Shown here piece after piece: positions 1 to 11,800 of a stretch of 24,947 bases of DNA. The stretch spans positions 1 through 24,947 of the forward strand of contig JAAAUF010000626.1 in NCBI GenBank assembly GCA_015499985.1, in the 5' to 3' direction. Positions within the stretch are counted from its first letter, which is position 1, and every line of letters starts with the position of its first letter. The position numbers and the translations under genes are program-made. This DNA is from Haplosporangium gracile. Lineage: Eukaryota > Mortierellomycota > Mortierellomycetes > Mortierellales > Mortierellaceae. The notes beneath the pieces were generated by a model, which worked only from the letters and a program-made list of their open reading frames with translations, searched no databases and was not told where the DNA came from.

Positions 1-196
1 TGTGTCGTCACAGACGACCCATCACTACCTTGGTAAAAAAAAAAAAAGCTCTTTACTTTTTGTCTCTCACTCTTCTTTCGTTCCCTTCACACTTCTTCTT
101 TCTACACACTTCACACAGTTTCAAGCACACCCTGTTCGATTCAACACAAAACACACTGACACACTTTTCTCTACTACTATCATTACCAAATCAACA
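1..196 (+). promoter_or_regulatory. Upstream/leader region of the ADP-ribosylglycohydrolase gene
   Basis: No coding region is supported here. The stretch holds a poly-A run near 35-48 and then a strongly C/T-rich strand with CA-rich ends up to the ATG at 197, which is typical of a fungal core promoter and 5' leader. A small inverted repeat (GTCGT at 4-8, ACGAC at 14-18) lies at the window edge. The region is cut by the window start, so any upstream elements are missing. Confidence 0.4.
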
Positions 197-2111
197 ATGT
201 CGACTCTCGCCACAGCAGCCATTCGCGACCGTATCAGGGGGTGTCTTTTTGGTATGTCCACCAACAGGAGGCTAAAGCAACCACAATATCAAGCGACGCG
301 AAACTTACTGAAACGTGCTTCATTCACATCCTCAAAAACATAATAGGAAATGCCATTGGAGATGCGTACGGCCTGGCAACTGAGTTTATGTCCACCCGAG
401 TTGCCAAGGAGCTGTATGGAAATGGCCCTATTGCCTTTGGAGACGACCCTGGGTAAGTCAACATCAAGCATTTACAATACACCTCCCTTGAGTCGCAGTC
501 AAACGGTTGTCTCTCTGTCTGCTGACATCAACTGGGTCCATGGCAGCACCTACTGTGGGAAATTTTTGGTACTTTTTGCTTTTAAAACATGGCACAGTAA
601 AAATAGACACTCGCCAATCCATTCGCCACGTTGACTGCCATGAATGTACTTCTTCGCCACCGATTCTAACAGCCTTAAAATTGTTCGTTATTCACAAATA
701 GATATCCAGTATGGGAGGATGAACATCGTGCCATCACCGACCGCAACGACTTTACGGATGACACGGACCAAATGCTCGTTATGCTTCAGTCGTTGCAGCA
801 AACACGCGACGGTATTCTCCATCCCGTCAACTTTGCCCAGCGACTCACTGAGTGGGGGGGTCATGGCATCATCGAGATTGGAGCCGAACCTGGTCGTGGG
901 CTTGGGTACACTGTTGGTCGTGTCATGAGCCACAAAGACTTTTCAAACAACCCTCATCGTGCCGCCTTTGAGGTAAAGTTGATGATGTGGTAATGGTAAC
1001 GTGTTAGGACAATGCCTTTCATCGACTTATTCAGTTGTACTCACAAGCGCCCGCCTCTTCTATCTCCTTATAGGTGTGGGATTCGACAGGCCGGGAATTG
1101 GCTCCTAATGGCGCAGTCATGCGAACGGCAGTAGCTGGAGTTGAGCGTTTTTGGGATGAACATCGAGTCGTTGAGAACGCCATGGCTGCTGCCAAGATCA
1201 CTCACGCCGATCCGCGATCAGTCGTGAGTGCTCTCATCTCGTCCGTCCTGATTTCACGATTCCTTCGAGGTGGTGGGTTGAACGCGGCCGAGGATCAAGG
1301 AAGAATATGGAATCCTAAGCTGACCCAGGCTGGATATCATCAGGAACTGCTGTCCTGGCTGGAGCGAGGAACCAACCTGCAAGGAGTCAGGAGTTTGAAC
1401 CCAACCTACAACGAGACGCCGGAGAGCGAGTTCGAACCCAAGAACTATAACAAGATCGAACAAGAACGGTTGTTGAAGGATGCTGCTGCTGGCGGCACCT
1501 ACAGAGATCAATTCAAGAACCACAAATGGGCCGACTGGAACAAGGATCGCCCCAAGGTCACTCTGCGTGACGATATTGGTTGGGTTGGAATCGACAACGT
1601 GGGTGAAGATTGTGCTGCCGGTTCTTTGGCTCGGTCTGTCATTGCTGACTACAAGTTCCTACTGCAGCAAACTCAAGTTGCTCCTCCCTCAAATCCCAGT
1701 CACCGGGTCCAGGATCAATGGGCGGCAGAAATGGAGTCGATGTGCTTTCCACATTCCATGACCCAGCTTCACTTGGGAGCAAGTGACTCTATTGGTTACA
1801 CTTTCAAGTGTATCGGGGTTAGTTACTACGGTGTGTCACGGCGGCAAGATCCTTCACCTACTGCCCCCGAGTATGGCGGCGGAGAAGGACTGTTCCGTGG
1901 TTTGATGGAGCAGGTCACCATCGAAGGAGGCGATGCAGATACCAATTGTGCTGTGATGGGATCACTTTTGGGAGCTCGTTTCGGTCTCCAGGAGGGCATC
2001 CCTAAAAACTGGTGGAGGAATCTTCAGCATTTAGACTGGCTGTCCGAGACGATTGACGCCTATACCGATCGCGTTTTGGCCGATTATGAAGCCCATCATC
2101 AGAATCATTAG
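197..2111 (+). CDS. ADP-ribosylglycohydrolase (ARH/DraG) family protein
   Basis: Predicted 489-aa enzyme of the ADP-ribosylglycohydrolase fold, expected to remove ADP-ribose from proteins or a related substrate using a metal centre. Exons: 197-251, 347-452, 702-972, 1074-2111; all introns are GT-AG (95, 249 and 101 nt) and the frame is continuous across them. The start lies just before the family's usual N-terminal motif DRIRGCLFGNAIGDAYG, which is split by intron 1. The metal-binding FTDDTDQ motif is at about residues 71-77, and the C-terminal metal motif GGDADTN is near residues 429-435, so both halves of the catalytic site are present. No signal peptide or membrane segment is visible, which suggests an intracellular protein. 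It converges with the hydrolase gene on the other strand, with 74 nt between the stop codons. The family call is firm; substrate (protein mono-ADP-ribose, poly-ADP-ribose or a small molecule) cannot be read from sequence. Confidence 0.92.
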
Positions 2112-2185
2112 ATTGCTATTATTTTGTTTTTATTAATCCGAGGATTGTTGTAGTATGTTTTCTGTTGTCGCCAAAAAAAAAGTGA

Positions 2186-4041
2186 CTATTTGCGGTCCCA
2201 TGGGCGTGTAATGACCTGGAGAACGGCCTTGTCGAATGCTGGAGGGTTGTCCAAGTAGAGGTGGTGTCCAGCATTAGGGATCCTCATCAGCACTGTAGGC
2301 ACGGTCATTGATCTCCTTGCCTTTTCAGCTGCCCTGTAATCCATCCAGTCGCTCTCGCCGTCTAATATAAAGGGCAAGGTTAGATTCAGTTGTAACGTGC
2401 ACGGAGGAGGGAAGAAGGAGTGAGGCATGGAAGGCAACTTACACAAAAAGGCAGTGGGCATGGTAAGATCCTTAAGACGGTCCATGAGTGGCCAGCGTGC
2501 ATAGGCACCAGGGGCGAGAATGGTCGCCAAGGCATATTCACCACTTCCACTCTTGGATGAGATGTGATAAATGTAGTTGTTTAAGTCCTATTTGACAAGT
2601 TGAAACAAAAGTAAGTTAGCAGTGGGTTGGAAGGCCACCAACAATAGATCAGATACACAATACGACCAATCGACTTGCCTTTTGTTCATCGTCCTCTAGA
2701 TGGGCAAAGCGGCGAGAAGTGTATGCGGCGACCAGCGAGGGTCCAAAAGGTCCTGTGAAGCGCATGATGGACTGGGGCGTAATGTTTCGTTCCCAAGCGC
2801 CAAGGGCCAATCTGCGCACCCACGATGACACTAGAGGAGGGTTGGGTCTGCTGCTGGTCTGTGGCGAAGGAGGTTTTATTGACTGGCTGGATCCTGTGGA
2901 GTCACCTTCTTTTGGTGGCTCTGGAAGTGGCGCCTTTTGTGCCTCTGGGTTCTCTGGGATTCCCACTATCAGCATACAAGGGGATGATTAATGGTTAGTA
3001 ACTCGTCTATATCGGTATCCTTAAAAGAAAGAACAAGAAGAGGTCATGGAGTGTACCTGGGCTGACAAGGATGAGTTTTTCAACACGTTCAGGGTACTTG
3101 AGGGCATAGGCTGTGGAGAGGTAGCCCCCGAGGGAGTGACCTACAAGAACCATCTTTTCAATCTTTTGGATCTGACGCCATTCCTCGAGGCCCTCAATGA
3201 AAAAGTTCTCCGAATCTCTAACGACATCCTTGATCGATGTTTTGGAGGTATGCTTGAAGTTGAAGGCGGGACGTGAGCTACCCCCCATGCCTAACCAGTC
3301 GATCGCATAGATCTTAGAGTTGGGGATCTGGCTGAGACTCAGGTAGTTACGGAAGAAGAATGCCAAGCCAGCGCCATAGCCGTGACAGACAACAATGGCT
3401 CGCTCACCGGGCGCTGGAGGCGAGATCATGGATTCATCGTCTGTAGCGGTCTTGATGTCGAGCTTAGTTTGGGCGATGGGTGTACGTCCTTGATCGTCGG
3501 TCTGTTGATCCTTGCTCTCGACTGCACCCTCGGAGGTGTCGACGGCGGAGGGACTGGAGTTTTGGTGAATGACGAGGGTGTTGATAAGTCTGTTCCTTCC
3601 GGAGAGGGGAACAAGCCCGACACGGGCTCGAGTTGAGCTGTTGGAGGCATCGGTTGAGGCGACGCCCTTAAAAGAGAAGAACTGGAGGCGGGAAAGAAGT
3701 CTGGCTTCTGCAATCTGGACCTGTTCCTTGTTGGTGCGGCCCCACCAGGTCTGGAAAGCGCCCCAGCGAGAGAACATCTCAGGGGCGGGCGGTAGTGTTT
3801 CTGAGGGCATTATAGGGAAGCGGAAGCGCGGGCGGATTAAAAGGCGTGGAATGGTGACGAGTCTGTCCCGGAAGTCGGTGGAGAAGCAAAGCGTGAGGAA
3901 AACAGCTATGCCCGCAACGACGAGAGTGTGGAGAATGAGTGTTTTTGTGAGTAGAATGGCGCTTGACGGAAGGAGGTACTCTAGCTTGCTTGCTCGAAAG
4001 AAAGTGGTAGGTGAGAGTGTGTGTATGTGAGAGAGTGACAA
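2186..4041 (-). CDS. Alpha/beta hydrolase, ABHD4/ABHD5 (CGI-58) and Cld1/Ict1 type
   Basis: Predicted 530-aa lipid hydrolase or acyltransferase. Exons on the minus strand: 4041-3057, 2965-2679, 2587-2443, 2361-2186. A hydrophobic segment at about residues 28-53 could be a membrane anchor or part of a mitochondrial targeting region. The fold is marked by HGYGAG (220-225, oxyanion region), DWLGMGGSSRP (248-258), the nucleophile elbow GHSLGG with Ser303, SPVGIPENP across the first splice junction, GESD (474-477, likely acidic residue) and GHHLYLDNP near the end. His505 to Asp510 forms the HX4D motif known in CGI-58 and Ict1 relatives, which are linked to lysophosphatidic acid acylation; yeast Cld1 is a mitochondrial cardiolipin deacylase. 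Two linkers (about 160-212 and 335-365) are Ser/Pro-rich and probably disordered. Intron 2 (2588-2678) appears to be GC-AG. Which lipid it acts on is not decidable here. Confidence 0.92.
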
Positions 4042-4352
4042 AAAAAAAAGTAAAAGAAGACCCTTTTATGCGTTCTGCCCTTAGTTAAGAAAAATGCCTG
4101 TTTTGGAAAAGTGCGCTTGCGTGTTGCTGACACGGACAAGGGGCCAATAATCATTCCTTATTCATCATCATGAATAGATCACACCGCCCGATCACTTTTT
4201 ATGCAATTAAAGATAGAGAATAATTCTCTAATTGAACATAAAATCACGTGCTGAGCCAGTTATCGCAACGTTCAGGTTCATCTGACAGTTGACACAATTA
4301 CTCGACCACCTTCATCAACATCATCAAAAGACACAGACACACAAGGACAAGG
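4042..4352. promoter_or_regulatory. Divergent promoter region with CACGTG box and palindrome
   Basis: This 311-nt gap separates the divergently transcribed hydrolase and DUF2470 genes and must hold both promoters. It contains a CCAAT pentamer at 4144-4148, a hairpin-like pair ATTCAT/ATGAAT at 4160-4175, a 17-nt palindrome (TAGAGAAT-A-ATTCTCTA) at 4214-4230 and an E-box CACGTG at 4245-4250. CACGTG is the classical site for fungal bHLH factors such as Ino2/4, Pho4, Cbf1 or SREBP types. No TATA box is obvious. Function is inferred from position and motif only. Confidence 0.45.
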
Positions 4353-5535
4353 ATGCAACGACGTGTACAAAAGGATCCCATAGCCGAATACTCCACACGG
4401 CTGTGCGAGTATATCAACAGTCAGCCTGCTGTGGCACTGTCCTACGCTCGTTACTTTGGCGAGTATCCTACAGCTATAAAGGCCACCGTCACATCAATCG
4501 ACCAGAATGGATTTGATATCGTCTGCCACGAACAAGGAGAGCAACACGAGGTCAGAGTCACCTTTGGACATTCGCTCCATGCCGTCAGCCAGGTCAAACA
4601 CCAGCTTGATACCCTTGCCAAGGAAGCCGAAGCCGCTCTCCGAGGCAACGATTCCCAATCTCAGGTAGGCACTATTCTCTGGATCTCTTATTAGCCAGGT
4701 CACCTATCATATTTACCAGGATCAGGAACTTGCCGTGTTATTTTCATCGTGCATGGATAGTCGCTATGGTTGAACTCTTTCTGGATCAGCCGGTTTTGCT
4801 AATTTCTCAGGCCCAATGGCTACAATCACAGCCAGGATCAAATTGCAATTCCTGAACTCACTCTGATTTGTCACTTTTCAGAATCAAGGACGGCTATTAT
4901 ATGGATTGAGGGTTGTCCATACATTCAGGAACCGGGGCCTCGCCGTGTCATCGTATCTCTCTCTATACATGAATGTTTGCAATAACTGAGCTCACTTCGG
5001 ACCAGTCAATTTGTTACACCTATCGAGAACAAAAACCATCATTATCGCCCAAGCCTAGGAATTTGCTCTGTTGAGGTTCTATATGCCATAAGTGCAAATA
5101 GTTAATCAGTCTTACTCGTCCCAACTGAACAAACAAACATGGTTGTAGGGTCTTATGCCAGACAGCCCCTCAGCGGTATTGCCAGACCTGGATGCGTTGG
5201 CGGCGGTGCTAGTGTTCATGGCATCGGTGGCGATTTACCTCGACTTTTTCCCCAACACAACTAGTCCAGCATTGCAGTGGGTACTGAAGACGGCGGGACC
5301 ATGGAGGATACACTTGGTTGTTCAGGGTCTTGCGATTGTGCATATTATCGAGTCCTTAGTGTCGGTATATTTCACAGTAGTTGTTGGCCAGGAGTTCTTT
5401 CAGACCACCGATGTGATCCAGTGGGCGCTTGTAGTTGTTGTGTTTGGATACCCTTCTCTTTTCCACTTGATCCGTCTGGCCAGTCGCCAGCAGCGAGTCG
5501 CACAAGCACAAGTCCAGCCGCAGACTAACAATTAA
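4353..5535 (+). CDS. DUF2470-domain integral membrane protein
   Basis: Predicted 232-aa protein from two exons, 4353-4664 and 5149-5535, joined in phase 0 across a 484-nt intron. The N-terminal part (about residues 8-95) resembles DUF2470: a basic start, a helix with YINSQPAVALSYARYFG, then strands ending in VRVTFGHSLHAVSQ and a helix HQLDTLAKEAEAAL. DUF2470 is related to the C-terminal domain of haem-oxygenase-like/FMN-binding split-barrel proteins, but its role in this context is not known to me. The C-terminal part has three hydrophobic segments at about 117-138, 154-180 and 190-209; the HIIESLVSVYF and FGYPSLFHLI stretches recall the DUF4499/TMEM254 family, so a membrane-embedded location is likely. 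The intron is about five times longer than most here, so a small extra exon cannot be excluded. The domain call is by eye. Confidence 0.78.
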
Positions 5536-5882
5536 AAAAGCAGTCTCCTCTTAGAAAATCCAAGCCACAGCCCTCATTAAATTGACCTCAGCTTCGCGCT
5601 TTTTTGAAGACGATCGTCTCTTTTCCCCCTTTTCCGTCTCTTCATTCGTCTTTTAAAAAAGAGTCCGTTTTTCATCCTCTTTCTTTGTTTTATTATCCTT
5701 TTACTCTTTTCCTTTTTTTTTTCTTTTCTTATTTTCTTGTACCATATCGCTCTGTTCCTTCCTTTCTCGCGCACTCACGCACACACGCACTTTCCCACAG
5801 CAATAACCACAAAAACTACGCCTCCCTCGTTCACTTGTACGCAGTACCAGCCAAACAAAACCGCACGGACACAGTGATCAAC
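5536..5882 (+). promoter_or_regulatory. THO2 promoter and pyrimidine-rich leader
   Basis: There is no gene in this 347-nt stretch. It includes a perfect 12-bp palindrome AGACGATCGTCT at 5608-5619, followed by a nearly pure C/T strand from about 5618 to 5765, then a CA-rich leader running up to the ATG at 5883. Long pyrimidine tracts next to the transcription start are common in fungal housekeeping promoters. No TATA box is evident. The palindrome could be a factor site, but nothing else supports that. Confidence 0.4.
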
Positions 5883-8800
5883 ATGGAGGCGCACTTCGAT
5901 CGCTGGAAGAAGACCGAGATGGATGAGGAGCTGTAAGCAATACAAATACCATCGCGCACTCTTGTAGAAGCAACACACACACACGACATATTGACAGCAA
6001 ACTCGAAGCACAATCCTAACAGACCCGTGCGACTCTCATCGAACTACAACAACAAACCATAGATTGACATACGCCACCACGCTCCTCAATACACCAAGCA
6101 ACGATCTCCATCACCCTGTCGTGCCAGTACTGCAAAGGGCGCTGATTGCAGCGCTCGAGGGCGACATTGCAGCATCAGAGGTGGCCACATTTCTGGCAGA
6201 GTTGGCACAGCGACAGGGGAGCACCTGCACGACGGACGTGGCTTCAGATATTATTGACTTGATCTGGATCATGGACATCGAGAGCGAAGCTATTGGTCGG
6301 CAGCGCCAGGAGAAGCTCCGTGAAATTACTACTGCCATCATTGTAAGAACCTTGCCTTGTCTTTTTTTTTTTAAACTTTTTACAGGAGAGGAGACAGGTA
6401 GAGAAAGTGGAGAAAGTGGAGAAAGTGGAGAAAGTGGAGAAAATGGGAAAAGAAAAAAAAAAAGAGTCGCATGAGCTAAAATTGGCACCATTGGGATAAT
6501 CAGAACAGATATACTAAACTCGTTCCCCATTACCTCGTTTACTGCAAATAGGAAAAGAACTTTGTTCCTGTTGACATTATGAAGGAAAGATGGGAGATTG
6601 CGTTTCTGGAACAAGTTGGACTCATTCCCAACTCAAAATGGTTCACCATCCGCGTCGTGCGCATCAATACATCACAGTTGTAAGTCGACGCTCAATGCGC
6701 TCCGCCATCGCCAGCATTTTATTCTAGTCGAGAAAAGGCACATTAACCAACCACGCCACGCCCACATGCTTATCACTTTGGCGGGAACAAATCTTAGGTA
6801 CAAGCAACAAAAGTACAATCTCTTGCGCGAGGAATCAGAAGGATACTCCAAGTTGATCACAGAGCTGGCTAGCGAAACCGCCGACGAAGAGGATGACAAG
6901 GCGACAGAAAGCAAGGCCGGCACCGTCTTTACTCACGTCCAATCTCTCATCGGTAAGCCTTTTTACATGAAAAATTACATTGAAGTATATGTGGATCAGG
7001 ACAAGGCGTTTCTTCATTAAAACATACCAGCTAACGACGCTATTGTATTCTCTCTACACAGGTTGTTTCGACCTGGACCCCAACAGAGTTTTGGATATTA
7101 TCCTGGACGTGTTTGCTGCAAACGTCGTGACGCACTACCGCTTCTTCATACACTTCTTGCGGAAGTCTCAGTGGAACCCAAAAGCTCAGGAACACGGAAC
7201 AGCAGGACGCGTCAAAACCTGTGCGCAGATTTTAGGCTTTAAATTTCAAGTTCTCCAGGTATGACATAACGGTGTGTAGGTTGTTTCCTTCGACTAACAA
7301 TTACTCGCTCCTTGCTGACTGCAAACTAATTGGTTTTATATTGTCGTCTGTATTTACTATTCTAGAAACGGGAGCATCGTCACAAGAAACCTGTGGAGCT
7401 CTACATGGTAGCGGCATTGCTCATCAAGTCCTCGATTGTGATGCTCGAAGACCTCTATGCACATGTAAGTTGTGATGTTCGTTTGCCGTTGTTGTGAGAG
7501 TGTAGCTGTAGTTCTATATGACATGCAAATGAAGTTCTCATGGCTAATATTATGCTTATTTATTACTTTATTTTACGATAGCTTTCATTGCCTGATGTGG
7601 CCATGGAGGCAGAGTATAAGAACTTTGTATCAGACATGAAGGATAAGGCCATGTCATTCAAGGGCAACGCACTGGCTGTAAGTTTTAACAATATATTGTT
7701 ACAATCGTTTATGTATCTTAGTGATTTTTTTCTGATCAAGTTACGCTTTTCAACCATTTTTGAAAACATAGATGGCAGGAGCACTGGTGGATGACACGCC
7801 CACAGGAAGCGCGGTGACAGTTACTAAGGATGCTCCCAAACCGGCTGCCAGTGCGGTTGAGAAAGTGACGGAACTACCACTCCCAAATCAAAAAGTTGGT
7901 ATCACGAACGCCCTCCTTGCTATCGGGGATGTAGAAAATGCCTTGCTTGTCCTCGCCAACTTTCCACGACTTACAGCATCATACCCGGAGATGGCAGATC
8001 TTATCTGTCGACTTATTCACGTCATGATCCAAGGTGTTTACGACCAATTCTCACCAAGCAAACGCCACCCCGAACTGGTTCGGGACAAGGACGTTACGAG
8101 TCGATATCCCACAGTTCTAAAGGGGCGAGAGATCGTTACTGTCCGCATTTTGTCGCCTCGACTTCCCCTTTCAACCTCTACGCAGCGCTATGAGTTCTTC
8201 TACACAAATTGGGCTGATGGTCTAGTCCGCTGTGATTCGATTGAGGATATTGTCGAGTTTGTCAGCCCTTTGCTTGCTGTTGTTGGTGTTCGCATTCATC
8301 GCGATACCGTCCTTGTTACCAAGCTTTGCCGCATTGGGGCAGGAGCATTGGATCAACTTAGGGAGGCGATCAAGCGTACGGAGTTGAAGCAGACACTGTT
8401 GGAACAAAAGGACGGCGAGGCCTCCACCGACGATTCAACTCTCAAAAGTCTCATGGCCAGGAAGGAATTCATCGAATCTATCTGGGTTGACATGACACGA
8501 GCACTGTTCCTCCCCACCATCTCTCTGGTCTATTCCAATCCAGGTAAGGCTGTTTCTATCGTTGTCGACGGTTGCTTAGATTGATTTCTTTCGCTTTATC
8601 TCCTGGCGGCTAACTAACACATCTTCTACTGCTTCTCATTATCCTCTAGGTATGGTGAATGAGGTTTGGCAGATTTTGAAAGGCCTGCGCTACGAAACAC
8701 GATTCGGTCTTTACGGAGAATGGAAGACAGATTCGGCAAAGTTGTATCCGGAAATGTTGGTCACATCTGCGGAGACAGAGAAGGAGGCCAAGAACGTGAT

Positions 8801-11800
8801 GCGTCGAATCAACAAGGAGGACGTGAAGCAGTATGGACGCAAGTTCGCCAAGCTGGCTCACTCGAACCCTCTGATCGTCTTCGCCGCAGCCATGAAGCAA
8901 CTCGAGGGAGGATACGACAACATGGTTCAGCCGCTCGTCGACGCCTGTAAGTACCTTACCGATTTTGGCTACGACGTTCTGGGATACGCCCTTCTCGAGT
9001 CCATTTCCAAGAACACCCGCAGCAAAGTCCAGGAGGATGGCATCTTGCCAGCCAAGTGGATGAACAGTAAGTCAATAGCTGTGGATATTTGTTTGAGCAT
9101 CTCTCATATGATGATCCGCAGGTATGAAGATGCGTGGCAATTAATGCGTATTTCTATATAACAAACCTTCTTAGCATTGGCGTCGTTCTGCGGAAATTTG
9201 TATCGCAAGTATCCCTCGGCCGAACTTGATGGCATCTTGCAGTACATTGTCAACCAACTGCGCATGCAAATCCCACACGATCTGGTCGTCTTACGGGAGC
9301 TGCTGTCAAAGATGGGCGGCGTTGAGGACCCAAGTAACCTGAACGACACGCAACTTCAGGCCATGGCAGGAGGAGAATTGCTGAGAAACGAGGCTCTCTT
9401 TGGAGGTGTTGCCGGAACAGTCATGAAGAAGAACGCCAAGAGTTGCTACCGTCTGCAGGAGGCGATGCTCCACGACAACATTGCCAGCCACCTCTTGGTC
9501 CTGATCGCGCAGCACCGACAGGAGTGCATCTTTGGCGAAGAGGAAATTCCTCATCTAAAGCTTCTCAGTAATTTGACGGATCAAGCACACACTATGCTTC
9601 TTCAGCTCACGGATTTCATGTCGGTCAACCTCCAGAAGGACTACCCTCGAATTGTCCCCTCTCTCACCGATCTGTGTTCCAAATACAAAATTGAGCCAAG
9701 CGTGGCCATGCATATCTTGCGTCCAAAACTGCAGGACTTGGTTCAGGTACGCTTGTACAATGCTTGATGTTCTGGTAGTAGAACTCAATCGCCGTTTTAG
9801 ATAGTGATTTTACTGACACAATTTCCCTTTTTTCATTGTTTTGGCTTTTATAGAAAGAACGGGAGCAAAAGGAGCGAGAGCTGAAATTGGCAGCGGCTCA
9901 GGACAAGCCAATCACAGATACCAACGCGCCTAAACAGGACGCCATGGAGATCGACGGTCAGTCAACTGATACCGGCGAGTCTTCAACAAGTGCCAACAGT
10001 GCCGAAACAACATCCTTATCATGGCTCAAATCCCTTGAACACATCGCGGAGGAGGCTAGGGAGATTCTCCCCACACGGGCCTGGCGAGGACTGAGCCCTC
10101 AGTTCTACGTCACCTTTTGGCAGTTGAGCCTCTACGATGTCTTTGTACCTGTGGATCAGTACAAGGCCGAAATTGCAAAATTGAAGCAGGCCGTTGTGAA
10201 CATGGACAATGACCGAGCCCATTATGGGCCCACTGCGCAGGCTAAGCGAGGCAGAGATCGTGAACGACTTCTCATCTCGGCAGCCAGGCTGGATCTTGAG
10301 ATGAAAAACCAACTCACTAACCACAAGCACGTCATGGAGCGCCTCAAGAGAGAGTCCCAGCATTGGTTTGCAGGCTGTAAGTATCCATCGACCGATAATC
10401 TCATTATCGTGCTACTCTATTATTCAGCCTTCAAATGTACTGACAGCCTTTCCTTGAATAACATTCTTTTTTAGTAGTGGCACCTGATCGCCATGAAATA
10501 GCCAGCCAGACGATCCAGTACTGCATCTACCCTCGTGCCATCTCGTCCAATCTCGATGCACTGTACTGCTCTAAGTTCATGGAGATTATGCACAACCTAG
10601 GAACGGCCAACTTCTCGACTCTTTCTCTCTATGACAAGGTAATTAAGCCTCTTATTTATGTTCAGCTCTTTTGCTATTTTCAAGCATCGTTGTTTCGTAA
10701 GGTAGTTTAACCAGTTCGTTCTTTTTGTTTTAGTTGATTATGGAGATTGATCGCGTCATTTTCCTTTCTTCAGAACATGAAGCAAAGACGTACGGCCGGT
10801 TTATGAACCAGATTCTCTCCCATCTTGCCCGATTGCATGCCAACAAGGACATATTCGAAAAGGAAGCAGTTCCTCCTCATCTTATAGGATTCCGTAAGGA
10901 ATGGCGAGATACACCCAAGCTCTTGGAGTATGAAGATTTCCGGCACTTGATGTACAAGTGGCATACCAGACTTTTTAGAGTAAGCGACCTGGTGAAATTG
11001 CAAGCAAGGATGATATGGAGAAGTGGCGCAAGCATGGCATTTATAAACAAACTGCTTTTTATACTTCTGCAATGTAGATATTCGCTGGCATGCTGGATTC
11101 CAAAGAGTACATGCGGATCAAGAACTCGATCATGATTCTCCGAGAGATCGCCCCGTGCTATCCGGTTTTGTCTCTCATCGGAAACAAATTGTTCTCCACA
11201 GTTCAGAATCTCGCCGCCAAGGAAACGAGAGATGACTTAAAGCTGATGGCGAATGCCTATCTGGGAGTCCTCAAAAAACAGCAAGACAGTGATTTTTGGA
11301 TTGCCGTTGCCTTGTTCCACAAGCATAAGACAGCGGCATCTACGGATTCAGGACGCTCAGCTCCCCGTGATGCCCCCACCTCGCCAATCGTTATTGGATC
11401 TCAATCTACCATCCAACAGGCCAAGGCGGATGTTGCCAGACCTGCGCAGCCATCATCTAATTACAGAGAGAGTGATGACAGAGGGTACGTACATGTTCTT
11501 AACTCTAGTATAAAATGCTCATATGTAGCTTCCTCTGTTAGTTAACGGCCCATCTGATTTTCTTCAAATTATTAGATATTCGCGCTCGTCAACTACCAAC
11601 AACCTTGCCAAAGACCGAGTCAATACCGTCAGGGACTCCCGTGTCGGCGGAACAGTGTCCCCTGGCGGTGGAGGCCGAAGGAACATTCCCCTTCCCCCCA
11701 AACCTGCTATCCCTGCTTATGACAGCCGGAATGACCAGCCTCAGACATCTCTCAACAGAGAGACTCGCGATCCGTTAGTTCGGGAGAGAGAGACGTCCGC

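Noticed and set aside
3426..4030. Frames on both strands inside the hydrolase first exon (95 codons minus, 153 codons plus)
   Set aside because: They overlap the frame holding all hydrolase motifs and have no conserved features.
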